A stretch of 64,000 bases of DNA from Embleya scabrispora DSM 41855 (GTDB lineage: Bacteria; Actinomycetota; Actinomycetes; Streptomycetales; Streptomycetaceae): NCBI RefSeq assembly GCF_000372745.1, contig NZ_KB889687.1, positions 32,494-96,493 of the forward strand, read 5' to 3'. The translations under genes and the position numbers were made by a program. Of this stretch, positions 8,734-16,713 are shown one piece after another (the stretch's first letter is position 1; each line of letters opens with the position of its first letter). The notes beneath the pieces were generated by a model, which was not told where the DNA came from, made no database searches, and saw only the letters and a list, made by a program, of their open reading frames with translations.

Positions 8734-9358
8734 TCAGTCGCCGGTCATGCCGATTTGCAGCTCGAGCCGACCGTCGGCGACGCGTTCGGCGAGCGGGCCG
8801 AGGTGCTCCGACTGGGCTTGGTCGATCCGTAGCCAGGTCAGGTCCGGAAGGTCCGCAAGAGGGCTCAGATCGGTCACGGGCGCGTCGCACAGACCGAGCA
8901 CGCGAAGGCGGGGCAAATCTGCCAACGGAGACACGTCCGTCACCTGCGATCCATCCACATACAGACGGTTGAGGGCGGGCAGGCCGCGTAGCGGGCCCAG
9001 TTCGGCAACCCGAGTGCGGGCGATGCCGAGTGCCGCCGGCCTCGGATACTTCGTCAGACCCGACAGGTCTGCAAACCAGCGTCGCCGGGGCCGCGACTCG
9101 CGGCGGGTCTGCACGACCAGGCTCACGTAGGCCGTGGTGAGTTCGTAGGTGCTGTCCTGTGGGCCGAGTTCGGTGACGCCGAACAGCCGGGCCTGATCGA
9201 GCTTGACCCGCAGGCCGGCGCGGTGGCGTCGGTCGAAGGCGTCGTCCTGTGCAGGTCGAGGGCGCCTTCGTCGCGAAGTCGGAAGTGGAACAGGTCGTCC
9301 GACGTGGCGGGTTCGGTCGTTTGGCGGGAGCGTAGCGAGGGGTCGCCGTCGGGCTCAC
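8734..9358 (-). pseudogene. Frameshifted, internally deleted relic of a NACHT/leucine-rich-repeat (NLR-like) STAND protein
   Basis: Reading the minus strand, one frame gives TSDDLFHFRLRDEGALDLH up to about 9260, then the sense continues in another frame as DDAFDRRHRAGLRVKLDQ, RLFGVTELGPQDSTYELTTAYVSLVV, and three or four leucine-rich repeats (LPALNRLYVDGSQVTDVSPL and similar) to a stop at 8734. The RLFGV...AYVSL block resembles the N-terminal helical region that precedes the NACHT NTPase in actinobacterial STAND proteins; the repeats resemble their C-terminal sensor. The NTPase itself (Walker A and B) is missing, so the centre appears deleted. There is no start codon in the upstream part of the frame, which instead runs on from the stop of the TetR gene. 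An intact 130-codon frame (GTG at 9126) encodes only the repeat part and could still be expressed. Confidence 0.55.
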
Positions 9359-9362
9359 CCCA

Positions 9363-9995
9363 TTATTCGGGCGACTTCGGGCGATCGCCGGCCAGTACGC
9401 CCCTGGCGAGTGCCGTCAGGCCGTTCTTGATGCGGTCGGGGGAGATGCCCTGTTCCCGCTGTCGCCGGTAGACCTCCGGCGCCAGCGGCGCGAGCAGCGT
9501 GTCCGCGAGTGCCTCGGGGTCCGGGCGGTCCGCGGCCAGGACGCGCACGTGCGTGAACCAGAACCCGTACGCGCCGGTGCGGTAGCGCGCGCTGCCGGTC
9601 TCCGCGCCCAGGAGCAGGTGTACGTGCCGCTCCAGCAGGTCGACCATCGCCGCGTAGAAGGCCGCCAGGCGCTCCGCCGGATCGCTCTCGTCCGGGCCCA
9701 ACGGCGGTGCGCCGCGCAGGATTTCGTGTTGCAGCGCGCGCTCGTGCTCGTCCAGCAGGGCGCGCGCGATGGAGGCGCGGTCGGGATAGCGGCGATACAG
9801 CGTGCCGCGGCCGATGCCCGCGGCCTTGGCGATGTCCTCCATGGTGACCTCGGCCGGATCGCCGGCCGCGAACAGCTCCTCGGCCGCGGCCAGTACGCGA
9901 GCCCGATTGCGCGCGGCGTCCGCGCGCTCGCGCGGCGGCCCGGTCCCGTCCGCGGTGACCGGAAGGCCGGTGAGCAAGTCGGTGCGTTTCGTCAT
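9363..9995 (-). CDS. TetR family regulator of the azoreductase/SMR unit
   Basis: A 210-residue repressor. The N-terminal helix-turn-helix is clear (about 30-75: ARNRARVLAAAEELF, then TMEDIAKAAGIGRGTLYRRYPDR). The C-terminal ligand domain has no recognisable signature beyond the SBP-type TetR fold. It is divergent from the azoreductase gene with 99 nt between the starts, and that gap holds two related inverted repeats (10014-10034, 10058-10077), the normal arrangement for an autoregulated repressor of the neighbouring detoxification genes. Inducer unknown, probably a quinone or cationic dye. Confidence 0.85.
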   Translation of the reverse strand: MTKRTDLLTGLPVTADGTGPPRERADAARNRARVLAAAEELFAAGDPAEVTMEDIAKAAGIGRGTLYRRYPDRASIARALLDEHERALQHEILRGAPPLGPDESDPAERLAAFYAAMVDLLERHVHLLLGAETGSARYRTGAYGFWFTHVRVLAADRPDPEALADTLLAPLAPEVYRRQREQGISPDRIKNGLTALARGVLAGDRPKSPE

Positions 9996-10013
9996 GTCCC
10001 CACTCTAACCATC

Positions 10014-10034
10014 AAGTGGACACAACGTCCACTT
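10014..10034. promoter_or_regulatory. Operator 1 for the TetR regulator
   Basis: Perfect inverted repeat: AAGTGGAC (10014-10021), 5-nt spacer, GTCCACTT (10027-10034). It lies just upstream of the TetR start. Confidence 0.65.
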
Positions 10035-10057
10035 AGCCGTTACAGTCGAATCCTCAA

Positions 10058-10077
10058 CCGGACACTCTGTCCACTTA
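10058..10077. promoter_or_regulatory. Operator 2 for the TetR regulator
   Basis: CGGAC, 5-nt spacer, GTCCACTTA: the right half-site is identical to operator 1 and the 5-nt spacer is kept, the left half is degenerate. It ends 18 nt before the azoreductase ATG. Confidence 0.6.
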
Positions 10078-10094
10078 TTCTCCCGGGAGCACCC

Positions 10095-10754
10095 ATGCCG
10101 CACCTCCTGCACCTCGACTCCAGCGCCCGCGCCGACTCCTTCTCCCGGACCCTGGGCGCGGCCTTCGCCGACGCGTGGCGCGCCGCGCGACCGGACGCCG
10201 AGTACACCCACCGCGACCTCACCGCCCGCCCCGTGCCGCCGATCGACCAGGCGTGGACCGAGATCTGCGACACGATGCTGCGCGAAGGCATCACCGCGAT
10301 CGCGGACTACCCGCAGGCGGTCCGCACGCCCGAGCAGCGCAAGGCATGGGACACGGTCGAGCCGCTGTTGGCGGAACTGGTCGCCGCGGACGTCGTGTTG
10401 ATCGGCGCGCCGATGTACAACTTCGGCGTGCCCGCCCAGCTCAAGAGCTGGATCGACCAGGTCACCTTCCCCAAGATGTCGCTGGCGCCGCGCCGCTTCG
10501 TGGTCGCCTCGGCGCGCGGCGGCTCGTACCTGCCGGGCACCCCGCGGGCGCCGTTCGACCACCAGACGCGCTACCTCGTCGACTTCTTCACCGGGCACTA
10601 CGCGATCTCGGACGCGATCGTGCTCGGTACCGAACTGACCAACTCGCTCGTGGACCCCGGCCTCGCCGAGCGGCGGGACCAGCACCTGTCCTCGCACGCG
10701 GAGGCGCTCGGCCGCGCCGCGGAACTGGGGCGCTCACTCGTGGAGGCGTACTGA
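10095..10754 (+). CDS. FMN-dependent NADH-azoreductase family protein
   Basis: A 219-residue flavodoxin-fold oxidoreductase that would reduce quinones and azo dyes by two-electron transfer from NADH. The phosphate-binding DSSARADSFSRTL loop after the first strand and the isoalloxazine-contact motif PMYNFGVPAQLKSWIDQV are diagnostic. A third loop (SARGGSY) fits the flavin pocket. ATG at 10095 follows GGGAG (10085-10089). Its stop overlaps the start of the SMR exporter (TGATG), so the two are translationally coupled and likely derepressed together by the TetR protein. Confidence 0.88.
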   Translation: MPHLLHLDSSARADSFSRTLGAAFADAWRAARPDAEYTHRDLTARPVPPIDQAWTEICDTMLREGITAIADYPQAVRTPEQRKAWDTVEPLLAELVAADVVLIGAPMYNFGVPAQLKSWIDQVTFPKMSLAPRRFVVASARGGSYLPGTPRAPFDHQTRYLVDFFTGHYAISDAIVLGTELTNSLVDPGLAERRDQHLSSHAEALGRAAELGRSLVEAY

Positions 10755-11074
10755 TGGCCTGGTTGATCCTGCTCGGCGCGGGCCTCGTCGAGGTCGTGTG
10801 GTCGCAGAGCATCAAGCCCACCGAGGGATTCACCAAGCCGCTGCCGACGGTGATCTGCTTCCTGCTCGGTGCGACGGCCGTCTACCTGCTTTCGGTCGCG
10901 ATGCGTGATCTGCCGGTGGGTACGGCGTACGCGGCGTTCACCGGAATCGGCACCGTCGGCGCGATCACGCTGGGCGTCACGCTCCAACACGACGCGCTCG
11001 GCGCGGGCCGGATCGCGGCGCTCGCACTGATCGTGGGCGGGCTGGTGCTGGCCCGGCTGACCTCGACGGCGTGA
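10754..11074 (+). CDS. Small multidrug resistance (SMR) exporter, SugE/Gdx-like
   Basis: A 106-residue, four-helix proton antiporter that works as a dual-topology dimer. The essential Glu is at residue 13 in GAGLVEVVWS, followed by SIKPTEGF, and the third helix carries LPVGTAYAAFTGIGTVGA, the signature of the SugE/Gdx branch (guanidinium and quaternary ammonium export) rather than the EmrE branch. The position after TAYA is Ala-Phe where Gdx proteins usually have Ile/Val-Trp. It overlaps the azoreductase stop codon by one base. A GC hairpin follows immediately. Confidence 0.85.
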   Translation: MAWLILLGAGLVEVVWSQSIKPTEGFTKPLPTVICFLLGATAVYLLSVAMRDLPVGTAYAAFTGIGTVGAITLGVTLQHDALGAGRIAALALIVGGLVLARLTSTA

Positions 11075-11096
11075 GCCCCGACCCGTCGGGCGGGGC
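11075..11096 (+). terminator. GC hairpin after the SMR gene
   Basis: GCCCCGACCCG pairs with CGGGCGGGGC (one bulged A, one-base apparent loop extended by breathing). It begins directly after the stop codon. Confidence 0.5.
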
Positions 11097-11139
11097 CGGC
11101 ACGGCATCGTCGCCCCCGACGACCGGCAACAACGGCCCG

Positions 11140-11167
11140 ACAACAAAGGACGGACAACAAAGGACGG
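11140..11167 (+). repeat. 14-bp tandem duplication upstream of the ABC exporter operon
   Basis: ACAACAAAGGACGG occurs twice back to back, followed by a third partial ACAGG. It is unusually A-rich for this DNA and sits about 110 nt before the ABC ATPase start, so it may be part of the promoter or a regulator-binding region. Confidence 0.5.
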
Positions 11168-11278
11168 ACAGGATGCAACTTTAGTGACAGCTCTGCGCAC
11201 GTTCGCGGCTATCGAGCGCACTCGCCCGAGCCGGAGGCTGAGGAGGAGTAAGGACCCCCAGTCAAGGAGCACACCCGC

Positions 11279-12115
11279 ATGTCTCCCGGAAACCGCCGGC
11301 GCCCCCCGACCACGACTCCCCCGGCGAACCGGCTCGCCGAGCCGGACGCGTACGAGCGCATCGATCACGACGATCGGGCCAAGGGCAGCGCGGCCAGTTC
11401 CCGGGCCCTGACCAAGTGCTACGGCGAGGGTGAGACCCGAGTGGTCGCGCTGGACGAGGTCGACGTGGAGATCGGCCGCGGTCGATTCACCGCGATCATG
11501 GGCCCCTCGGGGTCCGGCAAGTCCACCCTCATGCACTGCCTCGCGGGCCTGGACTCGGTCACCTCCGGGCACAGCTGGATCGGCGACACCGAGATCACCG
11601 GGCTCAAGGACAAGGACCTGACCCGGCTGCGCCGGGACAAGATCGGCTTCATCTTCCAGGCGTTCAACCTGCTCCCGACGCTGACCGCGCTGGAGAACAT
11701 CACACTCCCGATGGACATCGCGGGCGTCAAGCCGGACCCGGCCTGGCTGGACACCGTGATCGACACGGTCGGTCTGCGTGACCGTCTCAAGCACCGGCCC
11801 AGCGAGCTCTCCGGCGGTCAACAGCAGCGCGTGGCGTGCGCCCGCGCGCTGGCGAGCAAGCCGCAGATCATCTTCGGCGACGAACCGACCGGCAACCTCG
11901 ACTCGCGCTCCGGCGCCGAGGTGCTCGGCTTCCTCCGCAGCAGTGTGTACGACCTGGGTCAGACCATCGTGATGGTCACCCACGACCCCAACGCGGCGTC
12001 CTACGCCGACCGGGTGCTGTTCCTGGCCGACGGCAGGGTCGTGGACGAGATGTTGTCGCCGACCGCGGACACGGTGCTCGCGCGCATGCAGCGCTTCGCC
12101 CGTGCCACGAGCTGA
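11279..12115 (+). CDS. ABC transporter ATP-binding protein, MacB/LolD type
   Basis: A 278-residue ATPase that powers the permease encoded next. Walker A GPSGSGKST at about 74-82, Q-loop FQAFNLLP, signature LSGGQQQRVA at about 178-187, Walker B IIFGDEPT at about 198-205 and the H-loop VTHDP are intact. The first 40 residues are a disordered extension before the conserved ALTKCYGEGE start, longer than usual for the family; the ATG at 11279 has an AAGGAG site 11 nt upstream. Partner permease begins 9 nt after the stop. The complex would work in the plasma membrane as a mechanotransmitting exporter of peptides, antibiotics or lipids. Confidence 0.9.
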   Translation: MSPGNRRRPPTTTPPANRLAEPDAYERIDHDDRAKGSAASSRALTKCYGEGETRVVALDEVDVEIGRGRFTAIMGPSGSGKSTLMHCLAGLDSVTSGHSWIGDTEITGLKDKDLTRLRRDKIGFIFQAFNLLPTLTALENITLPMDIAGVKPDPAWLDTVIDTVGLRDRLKHRPSELSGGQQQRVACARALASKPQIIFGDEPTGNLDSRSGAEVLGFLRSSVYDLGQTIVMVTHDPNAASYADRVLFLADGRVVDEMLSPTADTVLARMQRFARATS

Positions 12116-12124
12116 GGCGCCGCC

Positions 12125-14689
12125 ATGTTGAAGGCGACGTTCCGCAGCTTCCTCGCCCACAAGGCCAGGATGGTCCTGTCCGCGCTCGCGATCCTGCTGT
12201 CGGTCGCGTTCGTGGCGGGCACCCTGATGTTCACCGACACGATCAGCAAGACCTTCCACGAGCTTTCCCGCACCGCCGCGGCCGACGTCACGGTCAAGCC
12301 CAAGTCGGAGTTTCGCGAGGACCGGCTCGGCCGCACCGGCCAGCAACCGACCGTGCCCGAGAGCACAGTGGCCGCCATGCGCACGGTGCCCGGCGTCGCC
12401 GACGCGCATCCCGACGTCACGGTCACCAACGTGATCGTCGTCGACGGCAAGGGCAAGAAGGTCGGCCTGACCTCCGACCCCCAGGTGCAGGCCGCCGACT
12501 GGTTCCCGAACAAGCAATCCCCGGTCGAACTCGGGAAGGGCCGCGCACCACAGGGGCCGAACGAGGTCGTGCTGGACAGCGACGCGGCCGACCACAACAA
12601 GGTCAAGATCGGCGACCGGGTGCACGTGGTCGCCGCACCGGGCGCGTTCGACCCGACCGTGGTCGGGCTGGCCGACTACAAGACCATCAACCCGGGGGTG
12701 ACCCTGCTGTTCCTGGACGGCACCGCCGCCCGTGACCGGCTCCTGGGCAAGCCCGGCGTGGTCACCTCGGTGTCGCTCACCGCGCAGTCCGGCGTCGACC
12801 AGAAAGAGCTCAAGGCTCGGGTAGCCGCCAAGCTCGGCACGGGCTTCGACATCAAGACCCGGGAGGAGGAGGCCGACGCCGCCTCCGCCGACCTGGGCCA
12901 GGCGCTCAACGTGATCAAGTACGCGCTGCTCGGCTTCGCGGGCGTCTCGCTCCTGGTCGGCACGTTCCTGATCTTCAACACCTTCTCCATGCTCGTCGCC
13001 CAACGCACCCGCGAACTGGGTCTGTTGCGCGCGATCGGAGCCAGTCGGGCCGACGTGAACCGCTCGGTACTCCTGGAGGCGCTGCTGCTCGCGGTGGTCG
13101 GATCCACGCTGGGCCTGCTCGGCGGCCTTGCGCTCGGGCAGGGACTGTTGACACTGATGCGCACGGTCGGCGTCGACCTCAAGGGCACCCCGCTGGAGAT
13201 CAAACCCGCGACGCCGATCATCGCGTACACCGTGGGTGTCCTGGTCACCGTGGTCGCCGCCTACCTGCCCGCGCGCCGGGCGGCCCTGGTGAGCCCGATG
13301 GCCGCGCTGCGCGAGGCCGGCGCCCCGCCGGCTAAGTCGCTGCGCAAACGGGCGATCGGCGGCACCGTGGTCACCGTGCTGGGCGCGATCGCGCTGGCGG
13401 TCGGCGCGTCCGCGACCAAGTTGGACCCGGCCCACGGGCTGGCCCTGGCAGGCGGCCTGATCGGCACCCTGGTCGGCTTCATCGTGCTCGGGCCGGTGCT
13501 GGCCCGGCTGGTGATCCCGTGGCTGGCCGGCACGTTCCCACGCCTGTTCGGCACGGTCGGCCGGCTCAGCCGGGAGAACGCGCTGCGCAATCCGCGCCGC
13601 ACCGGCGCGACGGCCGCCGCGTTGATGATCGGCGTCGCGCTGGTGGCCTCGCTGTCGGTGGTGGCCACGTCGATGAAGGACTCGGTGGGCAAGCAGATCG
13701 ACCAGCGCCTCGGCGCCGACTTCACCCTCCAGAGCAGCGGCGGGCTCAACTTCGCCCCGGAGGTGGCGGAAACGGTGCGCAAGGTGCCGGGCGTCGCCAA
13801 CGTGGTGCGCCAGCGCGAGACCGAGGCGAAGGTGCTCTTCGACGGGTCGACCGAGACCATCTCGGTAACCGGCGCCGACCCGGGCATCGACGCGATGATG
13901 AAGCAGAAGTACACCGCGGGCAACGCCGCCGACGGGCTGGCGGCGGGCAGGATCGCACTGCCCGAGTCGTACGTGAAGAATCGCCGGCTCGGCGTCGGCG
14001 GCACGGTGACGCTGCGCACGCCCAACGGCAAGAGCGCGGAGCTGCGGGTCGGCGCGGTGATCGACGACGAAGGCATCGGACTGGGCAACTCGGGCGCCGG
14101 CATGGTCGGCCTGGACACGCTGAGCAAGCTGGTCCCGGAGTTGCTCGACTCGGTGGTCATGGCCAACACCGCGGACGGGTCGAAGAGTTCGCAGGTGCGA
14201 GCGGCCCTGGACACCGCGCTCAAGCCCTTCCCGCAGGTGCAACTGCGTGATCAGGCGGATTACAAGCAGACCGTGCAGGACCAGACCAACCTGATCTTGC
14301 AAATGGTCTACGGCCTGCTCGGGCTCGCGATCATCATCGCGATCCTGGGTGTGGTGAACACGCTGGCCCTGTCCGTGATCGAGCGCACGCGCGAGATCGG
14401 ACTGCTCCGGGCGATCGGCATGTCGCGAGTGCAGCTGCGGCGGATGATCCGACTGGAATCGGCGGTGATCGCGGTGTTCGGCGCGGTGCTCGGCCTCGCT
14501 CTGGGGGTGGGCTGGGGTGTCTCGGCGCAGCGCATGCTGGCGTCGCAGGGCCTGGACGTGCTGACCATCCCGTGGCTGACCATCGCCGAGGTCGTCATCG
14601 GCGCGGGCGTCGTGGGCCTGCTCGCCGCCCTGCTGCCGGCCCTGCGGGCCTCGCGGATGAACGTCCTGGCCGCGATTTCCACGGAATAA
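12125..14689 (+). CDS. FtsX-like ABC permease with two MacB/FtsX domains
   Basis: An 854-residue permease. Layout: N-terminal helix (about 20-40), a periplasmic MacB-like domain (about 45-260), three helices (about 270-420 region), further helices, a second extracellular domain (about 520-690) and a final FtsX block (about 720-850). Both FtsX blocks carry the hallmark ERTRELGLLRAIG-type coupling motif (QRTRELGLLRAIGAS and ERTREIGLLRAIGMS). This duplicated architecture is the standard Streptomyces form, where a single polypeptide replaces a permease dimer. Substrate unknown; the following two-component genes suggest it is induced by a cell-envelope signal. Confidence 0.9.
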   Translation: MLKATFRSFLAHKARMVLSALAILLSVAFVAGTLMFTDTISKTFHELSRTAAADVTVKPKSEFREDRLGRTGQQPTVPESTVAAMRTVPGVADAHPDVTVTNVIVVDGKGKKVGLTSDPQVQAADWFPNKQSPVELGKGRAPQGPNEVVLDSDAADHNKVKIGDRVHVVAAPGAFDPTVVGLADYKTINPGVTLLFLDGTAARDRLLGKPGVVTSVSLTAQSGVDQKELKARVAAKLGTGFDIKTREEEADAASADLGQALNVIKYALLGFAGVSLLVGTFLIFNTFSMLVAQRTRELGLLRAIGASRADVNRSVLLEALLLAVVGSTLGLLGGLALGQGLLTLMRTVGVDLKGTPLEIKPATPIIAYTVGVLVTVVAAYLPARRAALVSPMAALREAGAPPAKSLRKRAIGGTVVTVLGAIALAVGASATKLDPAHGLALAGGLIGTLVGFIVLGPVLARLVIPWLAGTFPRLFGTVGRLSRENALRNPRRTGATAAALMIGVALVASLSVVATSMKDSVGKQIDQRLGADFTLQSSGGLNFAPEVAETVRKVPGVANVVRQRETEAKVLFDGSTETISVTGADPGIDAMMKQKYTAGNAADGLAAGRIALPESYVKNRRLGVGGTVTLRTPNGKSAELRVGAVIDDEGIGLGNSGAGMVGLDTLSKLVPELLDSVVMANTADGSKSSQVRAALDTALKPFPQVQLRDQADYKQTVQDQTNLILQMVYGLLGLAIIIAILGVVNTLALSVIERTREIGLLRAIGMSRVQLRRMIRLESAVIAVFGAVLGLALGVGWGVSAQRMLASQGLDVLTIPWLTIAEVVIGAGVVGLLAALLPALRASRMNVLAAISTE

Positions 14690-14699
14690 TCACCCTTCG

Positions 14700-15941
14700 A
14701 TGATCGACACCACCACGACCTCCGATGGTGCGCCGGCGTCCCTCGCCGGCGCACCGTCGGCGGCGGTGCCGCGGGCCGGGTCCGGGCCCGACTACCGTGG
14801 CCGGGTGAGCTTGCGCGCCTGGGCGGCGACCCGCCGTTCGTTCGGGTTCGACGTACTGGTCTCGGCGATCGCCATCGCGCTCGGGGCGGACCTGCGGATG
14901 GGTAGCCATTGGGGCCTGGTCGACTGGCCGTATCTGCACCAGGCGAGCGCGGTGGTGGCCGGCACGCTCCTGCTGAACCGCAGGCGCGCGCCGTTCGGCT
15001 CGGGGGTGGCCATCTGTGCCGTGTCCCTCGTCCACCCCACGCAGGCACTCTTCTTCGCGGCCTATGCCGCCGGCGCCTACGTCGAGGACCGGCGGCGCGC
15101 GGGTGCCCTGATCACCGCTCTGGTGCTGACGGCTGCCCAGCCGTGGCACCATTCGGCCCCGCCGGACATCATCGGCAGCGCCGGCCTCGCACTGGTGCCG
15201 GCGCTGCTCGGCCTCTATGTCGCCGCCCGCCGCCGGTTGCGCCTGGATCGGGCCGATCGGGCGGAGCGCGAACGCGAGTTGCTCTTCGAGCAGGTGCGGA
15301 TGCGGGAACGGGCCCGGATCGCGGGCGAGATGCACGACGTGATCACCCACCGGGTCAGCCTGATGGTGCTCCAGGCGGGCGCCCTGCGCACCCGGGCCCG
15401 GGACGAGGACGTGCGCGCGAGGGCGGAGGAACTGCGCCTGGTGGGCTGCAAGGCACTGGAGGAATTGCGCGGACTGGTCGCGGTGACCCGATCGGAGCAG
15501 CAGGTGGGTTCGGTGGTGGCCGCGCCGCGCGCGGTGCTCGACGTGTCCGATCTGGTGGCCGATTCGCGCTCGGCGGGCGTGTCCGTCGAGGTGATCACCC
15601 TCGGCGAGCCGCACGCCACCTCGCCGGTGGTGGGTCGGGCCGCCTATCGGGTCGTCCAGGAAGCGCTGACCAACGTGCACAAACACGCGCCGGGCGCGTT
15701 GGTGGACGTACGACTGCACTACGTGGGTGACGAGGTGCAGATCACCGTGCGAAACTCGGCTCCCACCCGGGCCGCCGACATCGCCCTGGGTGCCGGTGGC
15801 AGCGGTCTGCTCGGCCTGCGCAAGCGGGTCGAGTTGGTGGCCGGCACGCTGCGTACCGGCCCGCTGCCCGACGGCGGCTACGAACTGCTCGCCGTACTGC
15901 CGGCCGGCGCATCGACCACGACCACCGGAGATCCCGCATGA
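14700..15941 (+). CDS. NarL-family sensor histidine kinase
   Basis: A 413-residue membrane kinase. About 40 N-terminal residues precede a four-to-six-helix sensor (about 50-175) with very short extracellular loops, typical of intramembrane-sensing kinases. A coiled linker (RRRLRLDRADRAERERELLFEQ) leads to the HisKA_3 box with the phosphorylated His in EMHDVITHRVSLM (about residue 212), and the HATPase domain shows the N-box YRVVQEALTNVHKHAP and G-box GSGLLGLRKRVELV. It starts 10 nt after the permease stop and overlaps the regulator by 4 nt, so it is part of the exporter operon. Confidence 0.9.
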   Translation: MIDTTTTSDGAPASLAGAPSAAVPRAGSGPDYRGRVSLRAWAATRRSFGFDVLVSAIAIALGADLRMGSHWGLVDWPYLHQASAVVAGTLLLNRRRAPFGSGVAICAVSLVHPTQALFFAAYAAGAYVEDRRRAGALITALVLTAAQPWHHSAPPDIIGSAGLALVPALLGLYVAARRRLRLDRADRAERERELLFEQVRMRERARIAGEMHDVITHRVSLMVLQAGALRTRARDEDVRARAEELRLVGCKALEELRGLVAVTRSEQQVGSVVAAPRAVLDVSDLVADSRSAGVSVEVITLGEPHATSPVVGRAAYRVVQEALTNVHKHAPGALVDVRLHYVGDEVQITVRNSAPTRAADIALGAGGSGLLGLRKRVELVAGTLRTGPLPDGGYELLAVLPAGASTTTTGDPA

Positions 15942-16588
15942 TCCGCGTCCTGCTCGTCGACGACGAACGTATGGTGTGCGCGCACCTGCGCACGATTCTC
16001 GGCGTGGCCGACGACATCGAGGTGGTCGGCGAGGCGTACGACGGCGCGGAGGCGGTCGAGTCGGTCCTGCGCCATCGGCCCGACCTGGTGCTGATGGACC
16101 TGCACATGCCGGGGGTGGACGGGCTGACCGCGATCGAGCAGATCGTCGACCTGCCGAACGCGCCCCGGGTGATCGTGTTGACCACGTTCGGCCTGGAGCA
16201 GTACATCCTGCGCGTATTGCACGCCGGTGCGGCCGGGTTCCTACTCAAGGACACCCCGCCGGAGGACCTGATCGGCCTGGTCCGGGTCGCCATGGACGGG
16301 CACACCGTGCTCTCCCCGGCGGTGACGCGCGACCTGGTCACCGCCTCCTCGGGGCGCAACGCGGCCCGCGAGCGCGCGGCGCTGGCCGTCGCGGCGCTGA
16401 CCGAGCGCGAGATCGAGGTGCTCACCTGCATCGGCGAGGGGTTGTCCAACGCGCAGACCGCCGACCGACTGTTCCTGAGCGAGACCACCGTCAAGAGCTA
16501 CGTGTCCCGCATGCTCACCAAGCTGGACTGCGCGAACCGCACCCAGGCGGGACTGCTGGCCTACGACGCGGGCTTGATCCGCCGCTGA
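15938..16588 (+). CDS. NarL/LuxR-family response regulator
   Basis: A 216-residue regulator overlapping the kinase stop by ATGA. Receiver domain: acidic pair DDE at 8-10, phosphoacceptor Asp54 in LVLMDLHMPG, Lys104 in FLLKDTPP. DNA-binding LuxR domain at about 150-210 with LTEREIEVLTCIGEGLSNAQTADRLFLSETTVKSYVSRML. All phosphorylation residues are intact. It most likely controls the exporter genes immediately upstream. Confidence 0.92.
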   Translation: MIRVLLVDDERMVCAHLRTILGVADDIEVVGEAYDGAEAVESVLRHRPDLVLMDLHMPGVDGLTAIEQIVDLPNAPRVIVLTTFGLEQYILRVLHAGAAGFLLKDTPPEDLIGLVRVAMDGHTVLSPAVTRDLVTASSGRNAARERAALAVAALTEREIEVLTCIGEGLSNAQTADRLFLSETTVKSYVSRMLTKLDCANRTQAGLLAYDAGLIRR

Positions 16589-16713
16589 CCCGAGCGGCCG
16601 GGCCGGCTCGGTGCGGTGAAGGCCCGGATGGACTCGGTGCGGTGGGGCCGCGTGCTCGGTAATCTCGGAGGCGTCCGGCTCCGGTCGGGGATTCGTGAAC
16701 CGGAGGGGTGCGC

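Noticed and set aside
11075..11278. Guanidine (ykkC-type) riboswitch near the SMR exporter
   Set aside because: No conserved loops were seen either before the exporter, which overlaps the azoreductase, or after it; the 14-bp duplication is not a riboswitch.
11184..11411. A 75-codon frame starting GTG in the ABC exporter leader
   Set aside because: Arg/Thr/Pro-rich with no codon bias, and it overlaps the start of the ATPase gene out of frame.
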